Counted from the first letter of the stretch, positions 33,009 through 42,740 are shown. The stretch: DNA of 64,000 nt from Bacillota bacterium (GCA_023402395.1 JAEYGI010000004.1:198394-262393), one strand, 5' to 3'. The notes: generated by a model not told the origin, from the sequence alone. Made by a program: numbers and translations.

Positions 33009-33467
33009 ATGGCGATCAAACCCGATGAAGGACTAATGATTCAATCGCACCGTTTTATCGAGGCGGTTGACCGGGAGTACCCGGTCCGTTTCGCCTACCT
33101 TTTCGGTTCACGGGCGCGCGGGGAGGCAACCGGATCGAGCGACATCGATATTGCCCTTTGTTTCCAGGAAGATTATCCGCTCCCGGAAGAAACTCTGATC
33201 CGAGGCTATCTGATGGATTTGGGCGGTAATTACTTTGGCAAGGCGGTGGATATCGTTTCCCTGCGCCGCGCCGGTGTCTTTTTAAAATATGCCGTGGTCA
33301 GGGACGGAATTCCGATTAAGGACGGCGGCGGTGGGGCCAGAGCGGAGTTCGAATCGCTCGCCCTCCGGGAATACTTTGATTTTCGCTATTATTCCGATAT
33401 CTATAACAACGCCATGATTGCCGATATCAAAGCGCAAACCTATTTTGGAGGCGGACATGGTCGATAA
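33009..33467 (+). CDS. mntA: MntA-type nucleotidyltransferase antitoxin
   Basis: 152 residues. The minimal nucleotidyltransferase motif GSRARGEATGSSDIDIAL (GSxARG...SDxD) is complete, with the third acidic residue in GKAVDIVSL. In MntA/HepT pairs, MntA is the antitoxin and inactivates the HepT RNase by AMPylating a tyrosine. The gene overlaps hepT by 11 bases. I took the ATG at 33009; a GTG at 32997 and an ATG at 33036 are alternatives. Confidence 0.88.
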   Translation: MAIKPDEGLMIQSHRFIEAVDREYPVRFAYLFGSRARGEATGSSDIDIALCFQEDYPLPEETLIRGYLMDLGGNYFGKAVDIVSLRRAGVFLKYAVVRDGIPIKDGGGGARAEFESLALREYFDFRYYSDIYNNAMIADIKAQTYFGGGHGR

Positions 33468-33873
33468 GAATCTCCTGATTATTAAAACCGACAAAATTAA
33501 GGAATATTTGGGTTATCTGCAAGACGCCCGGCAATACTCCTTAAATGAATTTAAAAGCACTCCCCAGATCTTCGGTTCATCTGAACGCTTCCTGCACCTG
33601 GCCATCGAGTGCGCCATTGACATCGGCAATCATCTGATCGCCGACTTGCACTTCAGAAAACCCGGGAGCAACCGGGAGGTTTTCGAGATTCTTCATGAAA
33701 ACGGGATCATCGGCGCCGGACTCCGGGACAGTCTGGCTAAAATGGCGCAATTCCGCAATATTTTAGTCCATGATTACTTGAAGATTGACCGGGAGATCGT
33801 CTTCAACATCGTTCAACGCGATGTGAAAGACCTGGAACTTTTCATCAAAGCGATTTTTGATACCTTGAATTGA
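33457..33873 (+). CDS. hepT: HepT-type HEPN toxin (DUF86)
   Basis: 138 residues, all-helical HEPN domain. The RNase motif R-X4-H-X-Y is present as RNILVHDY near residue 105, including the Tyr modified by MntA in characterised systems. The ATG at 33457 has GGAGGCGGAC, lying within the end of mntA. It is predicted to be an RNA-cleaving toxin acting in stress or phage defence. A strong terminator stem follows. Confidence 0.88.
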   Translation: MVDKNLLIIKTDKIKEYLGYLQDARQYSLNEFKSTPQIFGSSERFLHLAIECAIDIGNHLIADLHFRKPGSNREVFEILHENGIIGAGLRDSLAKMAQFRNILVHDYLKIDREIVFNIVQRDVKDLELFIKAIFDTLN

Positions 33874-33890
33874 ATGACTCAAAGCCTCGA

Positions 33891-33936
33891 TAGCAAATCA
33901 ATCTCCGGCCGGGTGGCGGCGGAGATTGATTTGCTA
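33891..33936. terminator. Long-stem bidirectional terminator
   Basis: TAGCAAATCAATCTCC (33891-33906) pairs perfectly over 16 bases with GGAGATTGATTTGCTA (33921-33936). It separates convergent hepT and the GarR-like gene. On the plus strand it is followed by TTCCAAAACTTTTTC. The stem length is greater than that of the other terminators here. Confidence 0.7.
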
Positions 33937-33956
33937 TTCCAAAACTTTTTCAGCGG

Positions 33957-34841
33957 TTATTTCCGGACTTCAATCCCCGCCAGTTTTTCATAGAATTGAA
34001 CGATGGCGCAATGATCGCTTTGCCCCTTGCCATCCGCCTTCAAGGCCTGAAGGATCTCCATTACCTGGGCGGTCAGGGGCAGCGGGACCCCGACTTCGTG
34101 TCCGGTATCAATGGCGTTGGCCAGGTCTTTGATGTGAAGGTCGATTTTGAATCCTGGTTTAAAATTGCCGGCCATCATCAACGGCGCTTTGGCGTCCAGC
34201 ACGGTACTGCCGGCCAAACCGCCCCGGATCGCCTGGTAAATCAATTCCGGATCGACTCCGGCTTTGGCCCCGAGCGTCAAAGCTTCGGAAACCGCGGCAA
34301 TGTTCAAGGCAACAATGATCTGGTTGGCAAGCTTAGTGGTATTTCCGGCGCCGCAATCGCCGCATAAAACCACCGACTTCCCCAACCGCTCCAGGATCGG
34401 TCGGCACCGCTCCAGAATCTCCGGTTTGCCACCGACCATGATCGAAAGCGTGCCGTCGATGGCCTTGGGTTCGCCGCCGCTGACCGGCGCCTCCAACAAC
34501 TCGACTTGGCGCTTGGCGGCTGCAGCGGCTACCTCCTTGGTCGTGGCGGGAGCGATGGAACTCATATCAATGACGATCGAACCGGGTCTGGCTCCTTCCA
34601 AAACCCCGTTCTCACCCAGAATCACTTGCTTGACATGGGGAGAATTGGGCAGCATGGTAATGACGATCTCCGTTTGGGCGGCAACCTCTTTCGGTGAGTT
34701 TGCCGATACCGCGCCAGCGGCCACCACTTCTTGAACCGCCGCGGCCACGATATCGTAGACGACTAACGAATATCCGGCTTTCAGCAAATTTTTGGCCATT
34801 GGCTTTCCCATAATGCCCAATCCGATAAACCCAATCTTCGA
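33957..34841 (-). CDS. 2-hydroxy-3-oxopropionate (tartronate semialdehyde) reductase-like dehydrogenase
   Basis: 294 residues, beta-hydroxyacid dehydrogenase family. N-terminal Rossmann motif KIGFIGLGIMGKPMAKNLLKAGYSLVVYD; substrate motif DAPVSGG appears as EAPVSGGEPKAIDGTLSIMVGG; catalytic Lys in GAGNTTKLANQIIVALN. The best match I recognise is GarR (tartronate semialdehyde to D-glycerate), which fits a sugar-acid degradation operon. Start is GTG at 34841 with GGGAGGG. It is the last gene of the carbohydrate cluster beginning at 42494, downstream of the regulator gene by 45 bases. Confidence 0.82.
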   Translation of the reverse strand, partial: SKIGFIGLGIMGKPMAKNLLKAGYSLVVYDIVAAAVQEVVAAGAVSANSPKEVAAQTEIVITMLPNSPHVKQVILGENGVLEGARPGSIVIDMSSIAPATTKEVAAAAAKRQVELLEAPVSGGEPKAIDGTLSIMVGGKPEILERCRPILERLGKSVVLCGDCGAGNTTKLANQIIVALNIAAVSEALTLGAKAGVDPELIYQAIRGGLAGSTVLDAKAPLMMAGNFKPGFKIDLHIKDLANAIDTGHEVGVPLPLTAQVMEILQALKADGKGQSDHCAIVQFYEKLAGIEVRK

Positions 34842-34886
34842 CACGAAAAACCCTCCCAACATTGGCGGGCGTTTCCGCCAGGCGAC

Positions 34887-35642
34887 TTAAAATTGCTCTG
34901 AAAAACTGCCGTTGCTGACTTTGTTGATGGCCAGGTCAGCCTCGAACTCGCTTTGAATCGTGTCCAAATGCTCCTTCATCTTCGCCTCGGCCTGCAATCC
35001 GTCCCGTTGCGCAATGGCGTGATAAATCTCGATATGTTGCTGGAGATGCCTTTCCAACCGTTCCGGGTTCTTGAGGTGGGAATTATTCTTCAAAACCGGC
35101 CACATGTTCTCGCCGATCAACTGCATTACTACTTCCATCACCCGGATAATCCCGCTGTTTCCAGTCCCGACGGCGATCGCCATATGAAAGGCCCGGTTCA
35201 TCTCGGAAGTGCTTTTATCGCTTTGACGCCGCAATTGATTCTCTTCCAGCAGCTCAAACATTGCCTTGAGATACTCCGGGGTAATCCGCTCCGCGCAGAG
35301 CCGCGCGGCGAAGCATTCCACCATCCGCCGGGTTTCCAGAATCTCCAACGGGTCAATCTGCTCTCTGACCAAAATCCGGCTGAAGGATTCCAGCAGTACT
35401 TCCTGGGGCGCGTCATCGGAGATATAGGTTCCTTCGCCCTGCTTGATTTTGATCACTCCCAGGATTTCCAGAGCGGATATCGCCTGACGTACCGAAGCGC
35501 GGCTGACATTGAGCATTGTCGCCAATTCCCGCTCCGGGGGCAATCGATCGCCGGGCGCCAAGTCGCCGTTGGTTATCAGCAGTTTTACCTGTTCCACGAC
35601 CATCTTGTAGATTTTTTCATTTTTAATCGGCTTGAAAGGCAT
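34887..35642 (-). CDS. GntR/FadR-family transcriptional regulator
   Basis: 251 residues: N-terminal winged helix (VEQVKLLITNGDLAPGDRLPPERELATMLNVSRASVRQAISALEILGVIKIKQGEGTYI) and an all-helical FCD ligand-binding domain (about 90-230) with metal-binding-type residues (FHMAIAVGTGN, RHLQQHIEIYHAI). FCD regulators respond to sugar acids, hydroxyacids or related ligands. It lies inside the carbohydrate cluster and probably represses it; a matching TGGT-N3-ACCA palindrome is at 42779-42789. ATG at 35642 with GGAGG. Confidence 0.88.
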   Translation of the reverse strand: MPFKPIKNEKIYKMVVEQVKLLITNGDLAPGDRLPPERELATMLNVSRASVRQAISALEILGVIKIKQGEGTYISDDAPQEVLLESFSRILVREQIDPLEILETRRMVECFAARLCAERITPEYLKAMFELLEENQLRRQSDKSTSEMNRAFHMAIAVGTGNSGIIRVMEVVMQLIGENMWPVLKNNSHLKNPERLERHLQQHIEIYHAIAQRDGLQAEAKMKEHLDTIQSEFEADLAINKVSNGSFSEQF

Positions 35643-35828
35643 GTAAAACCTCCACACTATCGGGGAATTGAATTTCCACAATAAATTTTACCATTGTCGC
35701 CAGGAAAATGAAATGTTTAGTGCGTCTTAATTTGGAACGAAGCAGTTCCGAGATGCCGAAAATTCATCAATTTCCCAGGCAATTTAGGTTACAATCAATT
35801 CGATAAACTGCGACCTATTTTCCTTGAT

Positions 35829-37856
35829 TCATAGATCTTCCTCAAAAACTACGGTTTCAAACCAGTTAACCGGCGGGACCGTTACCGACCGGTATCCCTG
35901 ATCATTTTCCTGGGTCAGGGATGCTCCCGACCAGGCCGCCCAAACCCGACCCGACTTTGACGAACGTAATTTGATTCGGGCGCCGTGAACCACCACCGGT
36001 TCATGATAAGTGGTCCCCTGATGGCCCGAGAAATTGACCAGATGAACGAGGGTCCGGTGCCGCTCCGGCTGATAGTGCACACTCACCTGCAATTGGGGCG
36101 GAGCATCGACTTTCAAGACCGGCTGGGAGCTGTTTAACCCGATTAATTGGACGATCAACTCCCGATATTCCTCCAAACCGTGTTTATAATACAGCGAATC
36201 GGGCTGCCAGGGGAGGTAAGCGGTTTGCCCCTTTCCGAAACTATAGACAATCACGCCGGGCCGGTCCGATTCCCGATCCGGGTAACAAAATTCGGGCGGG
36301 CCGTAACGCTGTGGCGGAATCAGCCGCAATAAGCTCTGGGCGCCCTCTTTCAACGAGACGTAAAGATAGGGTTGATCCAATACCATGAGGCGGGTTTCCG
36401 GAAAATTCAACTCAGCGGGGGCAATCCGGAAATAGGATGACCGCATATTGGCCCGGACTTCTTGAAGTTCCTGAACGCCCAGGGATTCCAGTCCGAATCG
36501 GGTCGAAAACTCTCCCAATTCCCATTGAAGTCCCGAGCCGTATGTCGCTATCAGCCGGCCGCCTTGCCGGACATAGTCGTCCAGGACCCGGCATTCATGT
36601 TCCGTCAGGCGCACGGCATTCGGAAGGATAATTACTTTATACCGCCGCAAACAGGTTGCGATATCGGAATCGTTCATCCGCCGGTCGCTGATCAAGTCGA
36701 AGGGAATCTGAGCTTCGGCTAAAATACGGTACATTCCGCGGAACGGCACGGTCATCATATTAAAACCATCGGCATATTCGATGTTTTTGTCCGCATAGAA
36801 CAACGCCACTTCCGCGCCGGATACCAGCCCGGAATAGAGTTCCTGGTTGGCCTGCTGGTATTGGAAGATCTCCTCTACTACCGCATAACTTTTAGTATCT
36901 TCCTGATCCAATGTGCCGAGCAGGTAATAATCCAACTGCGCCCCTTCGGCCAGTTGTTGCGCCAGCCGTAAGGCTTGACAAGCCGCGCTTTCGGCCACGA
37001 AACGATAGGGAATATCGATAAAATGAGTGGTTGTGCTGCAAAAGGGACGGCCCTTCCCAAAGGCAGCCGCCCATTTGGCCTGTTCCCCGGACCAATGGCC
37101 CCATTCCGGCAGCGCCCGATCCAGCGACCGATTAACCTCCCACCGGATCAGGTCGGACCCGTCGTAGCGCATCATCACGCCCACGGCGGGCCGGGTCTCT
37201 TTCACGGTTTTCATGATTTGCAGCGCGACATCCTCACAGGTGCGGCGGCGAAACTCGGCGTATTTCAGAAACACCGGATTGCTCCAGTCCTCCTGCAACG
37301 GCAAACGTGCGCCGTACATGGCCTTGAACAACCGTTTGCAATTTTCACATTGACATACTCCATAATAGTTCAGACTATAATCCCGGACCTGATATCGGAA
37401 CATATTGAAGAACACCCCGTCCAACTCGTATCGGCTCAGGGCTTCTTTCAATATTTCCAGGGCATATTCCCGGTACCAGCCGCCATTAATGCAAGTATGA
37501 TACACGCCGTTATAGATCACCGGTTGACCTTGGGTCGTTTTCCAAAACCAATCCGGATGGTCTTCAAAAGCCGCCGGCGCTGCCTTACTAAAATCAAAAC
37601 GCCCGATTACCCGGATATTTTCGCGATGGGCCGCCGCTAAAACTTCACCCAGAATGTCATCCTTCATATAGGTGTTTTTCAGCTGATAGCCGAGGCCGGT
37701 CGGGTAAAAGGCCATGATGCCGCCGACGTTGAACAACAGGACATTGGCGTGCATCGCTTGGACTTGCCGTACCAATCGCTCCGGGTCCAAGGCGCCGTCA
37801 GTCTCCCGCAAATTGGTCTGAATAATTCGAAAAGGTTGGTCCCACCAGTTGCTCAC
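35829..37856 (-). CDS. Putative glycoside hydrolase (GHL6-like barrel with beta-galactosidase trimerisation-type domain)
   Basis: 675 residues, cytoplasmic (no signal peptide). Residues about 10-300 look like a (beta/alpha)8 barrel of the hypothetical glycosyl hydrolase GHL6 type (RVIGRFDFSKAAPAAFEDHPDWFWKT, YELDGVFFNMFRY, CQCENCKRLF, VGVMMRYDGSD). Residues about 370-560 resemble the amidotransferase-fold trimerisation domain of GH42 beta-galactosidases (YKVIILPNAVRLTEHECRVLDDYVRQGGRLIATYGSG). A beta domain ends the protein. It should cleave an oligosaccharide brought in by the adjacent importer. GTG start at 37856 with AAAGGAG; the frame extends upstream through a hairpin and is not believed there. 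Confidence 0.7.
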   Translation of the reverse strand: MSNWWDQPFRIIQTNLRETDGALDPERLVRQVQAMHANVLLFNVGGIMAFYPTGLGYQLKNTYMKDDILGEVLAAAHRENIRVIGRFDFSKAAPAAFEDHPDWFWKTTQGQPVIYNGVYHTCINGGWYREYALEILKEALSRYELDGVFFNMFRYQVRDYSLNYYGVCQCENCKRLFKAMYGARLPLQEDWSNPVFLKYAEFRRRTCEDVALQIMKTVKETRPAVGVMMRYDGSDLIRWEVNRSLDRALPEWGHWSGEQAKWAAAFGKGRPFCSTTTHFIDIPYRFVAESAACQALRLAQQLAEGAQLDYYLLGTLDQEDTKSYAVVEEIFQYQQANQELYSGLVSGAEVALFYADKNIEYADGFNMMTVPFRGMYRILAEAQIPFDLISDRRMNDSDIATCLRRYKVIILPNAVRLTEHECRVLDDYVRQGGRLIATYGSGLQWELGEFSTRFGLESLGVQELQEVRANMRSSYFRIAPAELNFPETRLMVLDQPYLYVSLKEGAQSLLRLIPPQRYGPPEFCYPDRESDRPGVIVYSFGKGQTAYLPWQPDSLYYKHGLEEYRELIVQLIGLNSSQPVLKVDAPPQLQVSVHYQPERHRTLVHLVNFSGHQGTTYHEPVVVHGARIKLRSSKSGRVWAAWSGASLTQENDQGYRSVTVPPVNWFETVVFEEDL

Positions 37857-37886
37857 GGTAATTTCTCCTTTCAAGAGCGTCAAAAG

Positions 37887-37913
37887 AGCGGTGGCGGTTG
37901 TTCCGCCACCGCT
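37887..37913 (-). terminator. Intra-operon hairpin after the binding-protein gene
   Basis: AGCGGTGGCGG-AACAA-CCGCCACCGCT, an 11-base perfect GC stem followed on the minus strand by CTTTTGACG. It follows the binding-protein stop by about 16 bases. Such stems commonly give high levels of binding protein by partial termination or 3'-end protection. Confidence 0.65.
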
Positions 37914-37928
37914 GTCCATCGGATTTGT

Positions 37929-39518
37929 TTATTTACGGATCAAATACCGTTTGTAGGACGCTTGCTGCATCGCAACCGCTTCCTTGATCCCCATTTTATT
38001 GATGGTTTGGAGGTAATCGTCATATTTGGACAGCGGAACCCGCCCCACGATGAACTTGACGGTCATTTCATCGGTATAGGTGGTTACTTCGTTCATAATG
38101 TCCGAATACTTCCGCACTTCTTCCGGCAACAGTGAAACCGAGGGCATAACCCGGCTGATATCGGCCGTGGCCCACAATTTGATCGAGTCGCGCAACTCCG
38201 GCAGGAACACCCGTTGTTCGTAAATCCGCCTGTCCATCTCGCATGGCGGTTGATCCACCCCGCGGAAATGGGCGCCGATCGCCTGATCAATCGGTAATTT
38301 GGGATTTTTGGCGATCAGATCGGTGAGTTGCGGGTAGCCGTTGACCATCTTGTACGTCAGGCCCTCGACGCCGAAATTGAATAACATGTGCCCTTCCGGA
38401 CTAAAGGCGTAATCCAGGAATTTAACGGTTTCGATCACATGCTTATTGGATTTGGTAATCGCGGCTCCGGAGCCCGGGAACTGTTTGGCCGCCGAGGAAT
38501 ACAGATTGTATGGTTTTCCGGCCGCGCCCAGCGGATAGGGAGCGCCGACCAGGTGGAAATCGGGGTTCTTTTTCTGAGCCAAGGCGGTAAACCGGCCAAA
38601 ATTCCCCGATGAAGTGCCGTGCCAGGACCCGGCGATGTCATTAAGCACCTTGGCATCGAAGGATTTGTCATCATTGCTGATAAAGTCGGGGTCGATCAGC
38701 CCCTCGCGATACCATTGATTCATGGTTTTCAGCCAGTCTTTGAATTCCGGCTCGGCCGGGCCGTATTTGACGACGCCCTTGACGTGATAGAAGCCGTATT
38801 CAATACCCCAGGGGAACGTCCAGTACCGCAAAGCGTTATTGCCATAGGGATTGCCATGCAATCCCGTGGCGATCAAGGGAATCTCGTCCGCTTTGCCGTT
38901 GCCGTTAGGATCTCTTTCTTTAAATGCTTTTAATACGGTATACCACTCGTTGACCGTGGTCGGCACCTTCAAGCCCAGTTTGTCGAGCCAATCCTTCCGA
39001 AGCTGAAAACCCCAGGTGGATCGGAGGAAAGGATCCTTGCGTAAAAACGGGAAACAATAGATGGTTCCCTTGTCGGTGAGCATTTCTTTCCGTATCTGCG
39101 GGTTCTGCTTCAACAGCCTTGATAAATTCGGCGCGTACTTCGGGAGCATTTTGTTCAAGGGGGTCGCCGCCCCATCCCGGATGGCCTTTTCGGCTCCACC
39201 CATGTAGTTCATCCATTCCCATTCGATCACGTCGGGAAAATCTCCGGCGGCAACCATCAGGTTGAGCTGCTCCTTTTCCTGCCCAACCGGGGGGTGAATG
39301 AACTTCATCGTGATGTTGGTCTTCTCGGCCAAGATTTTATAAATTGGCAACTCACCGTAGTTACTGATCGCTCCGCCCGTCTTGGATGGGTTGAACGGAG
39401 CAAATGCGGTCAATACTAACTTCTCTTTGGAGAGCGGGGCGGCAGCCATTGTCAAACCGGATATGGCCAAGATCACCAAAACCAAACAGACTGCTTTCAA
39501 AACCATTTTTTGGGACAT
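37929..39518 (-). CDS. LplA-like extracellular sugar-binding protein
   Basis: 529 residues. Signal peptide (about 1-26, MSQKMVLKAVCLVLVILAISGLTMAAA) and a large family-1-type solute-binding fold with the LplA/YtcQ features AAGDFPDVIEWEWMNY, PFLRKDPFLRSTWGFQLRKDWLDKLGLKVPTTVNEWYTVLKAFKERDPNGNGKADEIPL. Unusually for this family in Bacillota there is no lipobox Cys at the cleavage site, so the protein should be free in a periplasm, consistent with a diderm cell. It feeds the two permeases downstream in the listing. GGAGGG precedes the ATG at 39518. Confidence 0.88.
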   Translation of the reverse strand: MSQKMVLKAVCLVLVILAISGLTMAAAPLSKEKLVLTAFAPFNPSKTGGAISNYGELPIYKILAEKTNITMKFIHPPVGQEKEQLNLMVAAGDFPDVIEWEWMNYMGGAEKAIRDGAATPLNKMLPKYAPNLSRLLKQNPQIRKEMLTDKGTIYCFPFLRKDPFLRSTWGFQLRKDWLDKLGLKVPTTVNEWYTVLKAFKERDPNGNGKADEIPLIATGLHGNPYGNNALRYWTFPWGIEYGFYHVKGVVKYGPAEPEFKDWLKTMNQWYREGLIDPDFISNDDKSFDAKVLNDIAGSWHGTSSGNFGRFTALAQKKNPDFHLVGAPYPLGAAGKPYNLYSSAAKQFPGSGAAITKSNKHVIETVKFLDYAFSPEGHMLFNFGVEGLTYKMVNGYPQLTDLIAKNPKLPIDQAIGAHFRGVDQPPCEMDRRIYEQRVFLPELRDSIKLWATADISRVMPSVSLLPEEVRKYSDIMNEVTTYTDEMTVKFIVGRVPLSKYDDYLQTINKMGIKEAVAMQQASYKRYLIRK

Positions 39519-39578
39519 CACATTTCCCTCCTATAATTTTTTCCGTCACCAATTAAAACCTCCGCGAGCCTCCTTTCG

Positions 39579-40463
39579 TTATTCTTTAATTGCCCCAACC
39601 ATCATTCCCTTGATGAAGTAACGCTGCAGGAAAGGATAAATGCATAGAATCGGAAGCGTGGCCACGATAATCGTGGCATACTTGATCGTTTCGCCAATCG
39701 ATTCTCTGTCGCTGACCACTCCGCCCGCGCTCATCATACTGTCCGTGCTGCTGGCAACCAGAATCTCCCTCAAGACGAGTTGCAACGGAAAGAGCGCCCG
39801 GTCTCTCAGATAAATCATGGCTTTAAAGTAAGCATTCCAGTGCGCGACCGAATAGAACAGGATCATCACCGCCACAATCGGTAGCGCCAGCGGGATATAA
39901 ATCCGGAACAAGATCGTAAAATCATTGGCGCCGTCCAATTTCGCCGATTCTTCCATACTGTCCGGGATCCCCTGGAATCCGGTGCGCATGACGATCAGAT
40001 TGAAGGTGCTGATCGCCGCCGGAAGAATAATGGCCCAGCGCGTATTGAGCATTCCCAGATTCTTAATCAGCAGGTAATTAGGGATTAATCCCCCGTCAAA
40101 AAACATAGTAATCACGATCATAATCATCAGAAAGCTCTTGCCGAACAAATTCCGCCGTGACAGGCCGTATGCGCCGAACGCGGTCAAAATGATGTTGAGC
40201 ACCGTTCCGCCAATGACGTAATATAAGGTATTGATATATCCGATTCGAATCATCGGATTGTCCAGCACCATTTGATACGCTTGGATGGTAAATCCTTTCG
40301 GCAATAGCAGCAGACCTTCATTTTGAAGCACCGCCAGCGGATCAGACACCGACGCCACGGCGATATACAAGAGCGGGTAAATCATGATCGCTATCAACAG
40401 CAAAATGAACAGAATATTCGCCACGTCAAACAATCGTTCGCCGCAACTTTTTTTAATCATCAT
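39579..40463 (-). CDS. ABC sugar permease, LplC/YtcP type
   Basis: 294 residues with six predicted membrane segments and the EAA loop MEESAKLDGANDFTILFRIYIPLALP, where the ATPase docks. The C-terminus LPILCIYPFLQRYFIKGMMVGAIKE is the family signature of MalG-type permeases for complex sugars. It lies 10 bases after the LplB-type gene. No ATPase gene is present in the cluster; these systems commonly share an MsmX-like ATPase encoded elsewhere. Confidence 0.9.
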   Translation of the reverse strand: MMIKKSCGERLFDVANILFILLLIAIMIYPLLYIAVASVSDPLAVLQNEGLLLLPKGFTIQAYQMVLDNPMIRIGYINTLYYVIGGTVLNIILTAFGAYGLSRRNLFGKSFLMIMIVITMFFDGGLIPNYLLIKNLGMLNTRWAIILPAAISTFNLIVMRTGFQGIPDSMEESAKLDGANDFTILFRIYIPLALPIVAVMILFYSVAHWNAYFKAMIYLRDRALFPLQLVLREILVASSTDSMMSAGGVVSDRESIGETIKYATIIVATLPILCIYPFLQRYFIKGMMVGAIKE

Positions 40464-40472
40464 CAGAGCCCC

Positions 40473-41417
40473 CTACCAAAGACTGGTGCTGCGCAGTTTT
40501 TTGCAGACCTGGTTGACGGTTATCAATAAGATGACATTAATAACGGAATTGAACAGATCGACCGCCGCACTGAAACTGTAGTTCATCTGCAAGAGACCCT
40601 TACGATAAACAAAGGTCGATATGACGTCGGCCGTTTCATAAATCATTGGATTATACAGCAAAATAATCTTCTCGTAGCCCACCTGCATCATTGTGCCTAA
40701 CCGCAAAATCAGCATAATGACAATCGTCGGCAGGATGCTCGGCAATGTGATATGGATCAATTGTTTCCAACGCCCGGCCCCGTCCACGGTGGCGGCCTCA
40801 TATAACGAGGGATCGACATTGGTCAGCGCCGCCAGATATACAATCGAACCCCAGCCAATCGACTGCCAGATTCCCGAACCTACATAAATCGCACGGAACC
40901 AATTCGGACTGCTCATAAAGGGGATAGGCGTTCCACCGGCCATGGTAATCAAATTGTTGATCAAACCGTCCCGGGCGGTAAAATTAATAACCATCCCGGC
41001 AATAACCACCACCGAAATAAAATGGGGGACATAGGAAATGGTCTGAGCCAACGATTTAAACTTCTTACTGGTGATCTCATTGAGCAGCAACGCTAAAATA
41101 ATCGGAGCCGGAAAGCCAAACAGTACGTCGTAGACGTTGAGCAGCAATGTGTTCCGGATGATTCTCCAACAATAATAGCTCTCAAAAAATTCTTTGAACC
41201 ATGTAAACCCAACCCATGGGCTGTCGTAAAATCCTTGCGCCGGTGTAAAGTCTTTAAAAGCGATAATCACTCCGTACATTGGAAGATACTTGAAGATGAT
41301 ATAATACGCGACAACCGGCAGCAGCATCAAGTATACGTATTTGTCCCGTTTCCAGCCGCGCACCGCTTTTGTACCCAAACGATTCCATATGGATGAAATT
41401 GCCCAAGCGCTTTTCAA
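40473..41417 (-). CDS. ABC sugar permease, LplB/YtcP type
   Basis: 314 residues, six membrane segments. Hallmarks: YVYLMLLPVVAYYIIFKYLPMYGVIIAFKDF near the N-terminus and the EAA loop YEAATVDGAGRWKQLIHITLPSILPT. The likely start is TTG at 41417 with a GGAGGTG site. It pairs with the following permease to form the channel for oligosaccharide import. Confidence 0.9.
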   Translation of the reverse strand: MKSAWAISSIWNRLGTKAVRGWKRDKYVYLMLLPVVAYYIIFKYLPMYGVIIAFKDFTPAQGFYDSPWVGFTWFKEFFESYYCWRIIRNTLLLNVYDVLFGFPAPIILALLLNEITSKKFKSLAQTISYVPHFISVVVIAGMVINFTARDGLINNLITMAGGTPIPFMSSPNWFRAIYVGSGIWQSIGWGSIVYLAALTNVDPSLYEAATVDGAGRWKQLIHITLPSILPTIVIMLILRLGTMMQVGYEKIILLYNPMIYETADVISTFVYRKGLLQMNYSFSAAVDLFNSVINVILLITVNQVCKKLRSTSLW

Positions 41418-41462
41418 AATCGTCCCACCTCCGGGTAATCTCCAGAATTGTACGGAACCAAA

Positions 41463-42494
41463 TTAATAACCGTTTTCCAGATTGGCCAGATTTACTAAAG
41501 GTTCGTTATTCAGCCAGCGGCGCAAATTGTCGCCGATACCGCGCAAGGCCCGGGCCCGGACTTCCTTGGTGGCCCCGGCGTAATGCGGAGTCATGATCAC
41601 ATTGTAGTGATGAATCGGATATGGTATCGGGTAGCTACGCGGTCCAGGCACTTCTTCGGCGCACCAGACATCCAGGGCGGCTCCGGCGAGCTTCCCGGAT
41701 CGCAACGCTTCCCATAAAGCTTCCTCAACCACGATGGGGCCGCGGCTGATATTTACAAAATAAGCGCCGTCTTTCATCGCCGCGAAACGCCCGGCATTCA
41801 AAAAGTTACGGGTTTCCGGGGTCAGAGGCATAACGTTGACGAGATAGTCGCAACGCCCCAAAAACTCGGCAATTTGCCGCTCATCTTTGGAACTGGCGGC
41901 AAACGATATCCCGTATTTATCCTTTTCAATCGTTTCGGGACGCCGGGTCAAGGTGCCAACGGTCATCCCGAAGGCCTTGGCTCGCAAGGCGGTCTCTTGC
42001 CCAATCGCGCCGAATCCCATCAATCCCAATACCGAATTTTGCAATTCGCCGCCCATCAACCCTTGCATCCGCAACGTTTTGGTTGACTCGGACCAACTGC
42101 CGTTGTCCACCAGGTTGGTGTGCATTTTAAAGACCCGGCGGGTAATGGTTACCATGCCGGCGATGATGAACTCGGCAATCGGAGCAGCGGCCGGACTGGC
42201 TTTGGCGACGGTTACTTTCTTTTCGAGCAGAAATTGACGGACTTTTGGATCCAGTAATGAATTGATCCCATGTCCGGTAGTGTGAATCAATTTTAAATTT
42301 GCGGCATCAAGCAAATACCGGGACGACGGGAGATCGCCGACCACGGCGTCGACATCTTTGAGTAACCGTTTCATGGTTTCGGCATCCCGGGATTGGGGAA
42401 CTATCACTTCGATCTCGGGCGACCATGATTGCTTGATTATTTCCAATTCTTCAGGCTCCGCTTTGTAACCAAGCAGCACTTTTAATCGTTTCAT
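41463..42494 (-). CDS. D-2-hydroxyacid dehydrogenase family protein
   Basis: 343 residues; first gene of the carbohydrate cluster. Rossmann motif LGLMGFGAIGQETALRAKAFGMTVGTLTRRP near residue 155; catalytic Arg in VNISRGPIVVEEALWEAL, Glu in WCAEEVPGP and His in MTPHYAGAT. It differs from the enzyme at 20597 and belongs to a subgroup associated with sugar-acid degradation operons. With the GarR-like enzyme it suggests interconversion of hydroxypyruvate, glycerate and tartronate semialdehyde. GGAGG ribosome site before the ATG. Confidence 0.82.
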   Translation of the reverse strand: MKRLKVLLGYKAEPEELEIIKQSWSPEIEVIVPQSRDAETMKRLLKDVDAVVGDLPSSRYLLDAANLKLIHTTGHGINSLLDPKVRQFLLEKKVTVAKASPAAAPIAEFIIAGMVTITRRVFKMHTNLVDNGSWSESTKTLRMQGLMGGELQNSVLGLMGFGAIGQETALRAKAFGMTVGTLTRRPETIEKDKYGISFAASSKDERQIAEFLGRCDYLVNVMPLTPETRNFLNAGRFAAMKDGAYFVNISRGPIVVEEALWEALRSGKLAGAALDVWCAEEVPGPRSYPIPYPIHHYNVIMTPHYAGATKEVRARALRGIGDNLRRWLNNEPLVNLANLENGY

Positions 42495-42740
42495 TTTTTC
42501 CTCCTGGTGTGTTTTATTGGGCTACTGATTGGAATCATCGATTCTCATGTCACTGTTTCCGAATCCAACGGTAAGCGCGATGGTTTCCGGTCTCTCATCC
42601 TTTTCCCACACTCTCCTCTTTGTTTATTTGCAGTCAGGTAAAAAGCCGCGCGATTTTGACTTTTCACCGTTTCCCACAACATCTTTTTCTTTGCTCATTT
42701 GCACTGGCAACTACGGAGCGATTTTTTGCGTTAGTGTTTT

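Noticed and set aside
37857..37919. Upstream start of the glycoside hydrolase at 37919
   Set aside because: The extra codons read through the GC hairpin at 37887-37913; GTG at 37856 has an AAAGGAG site.
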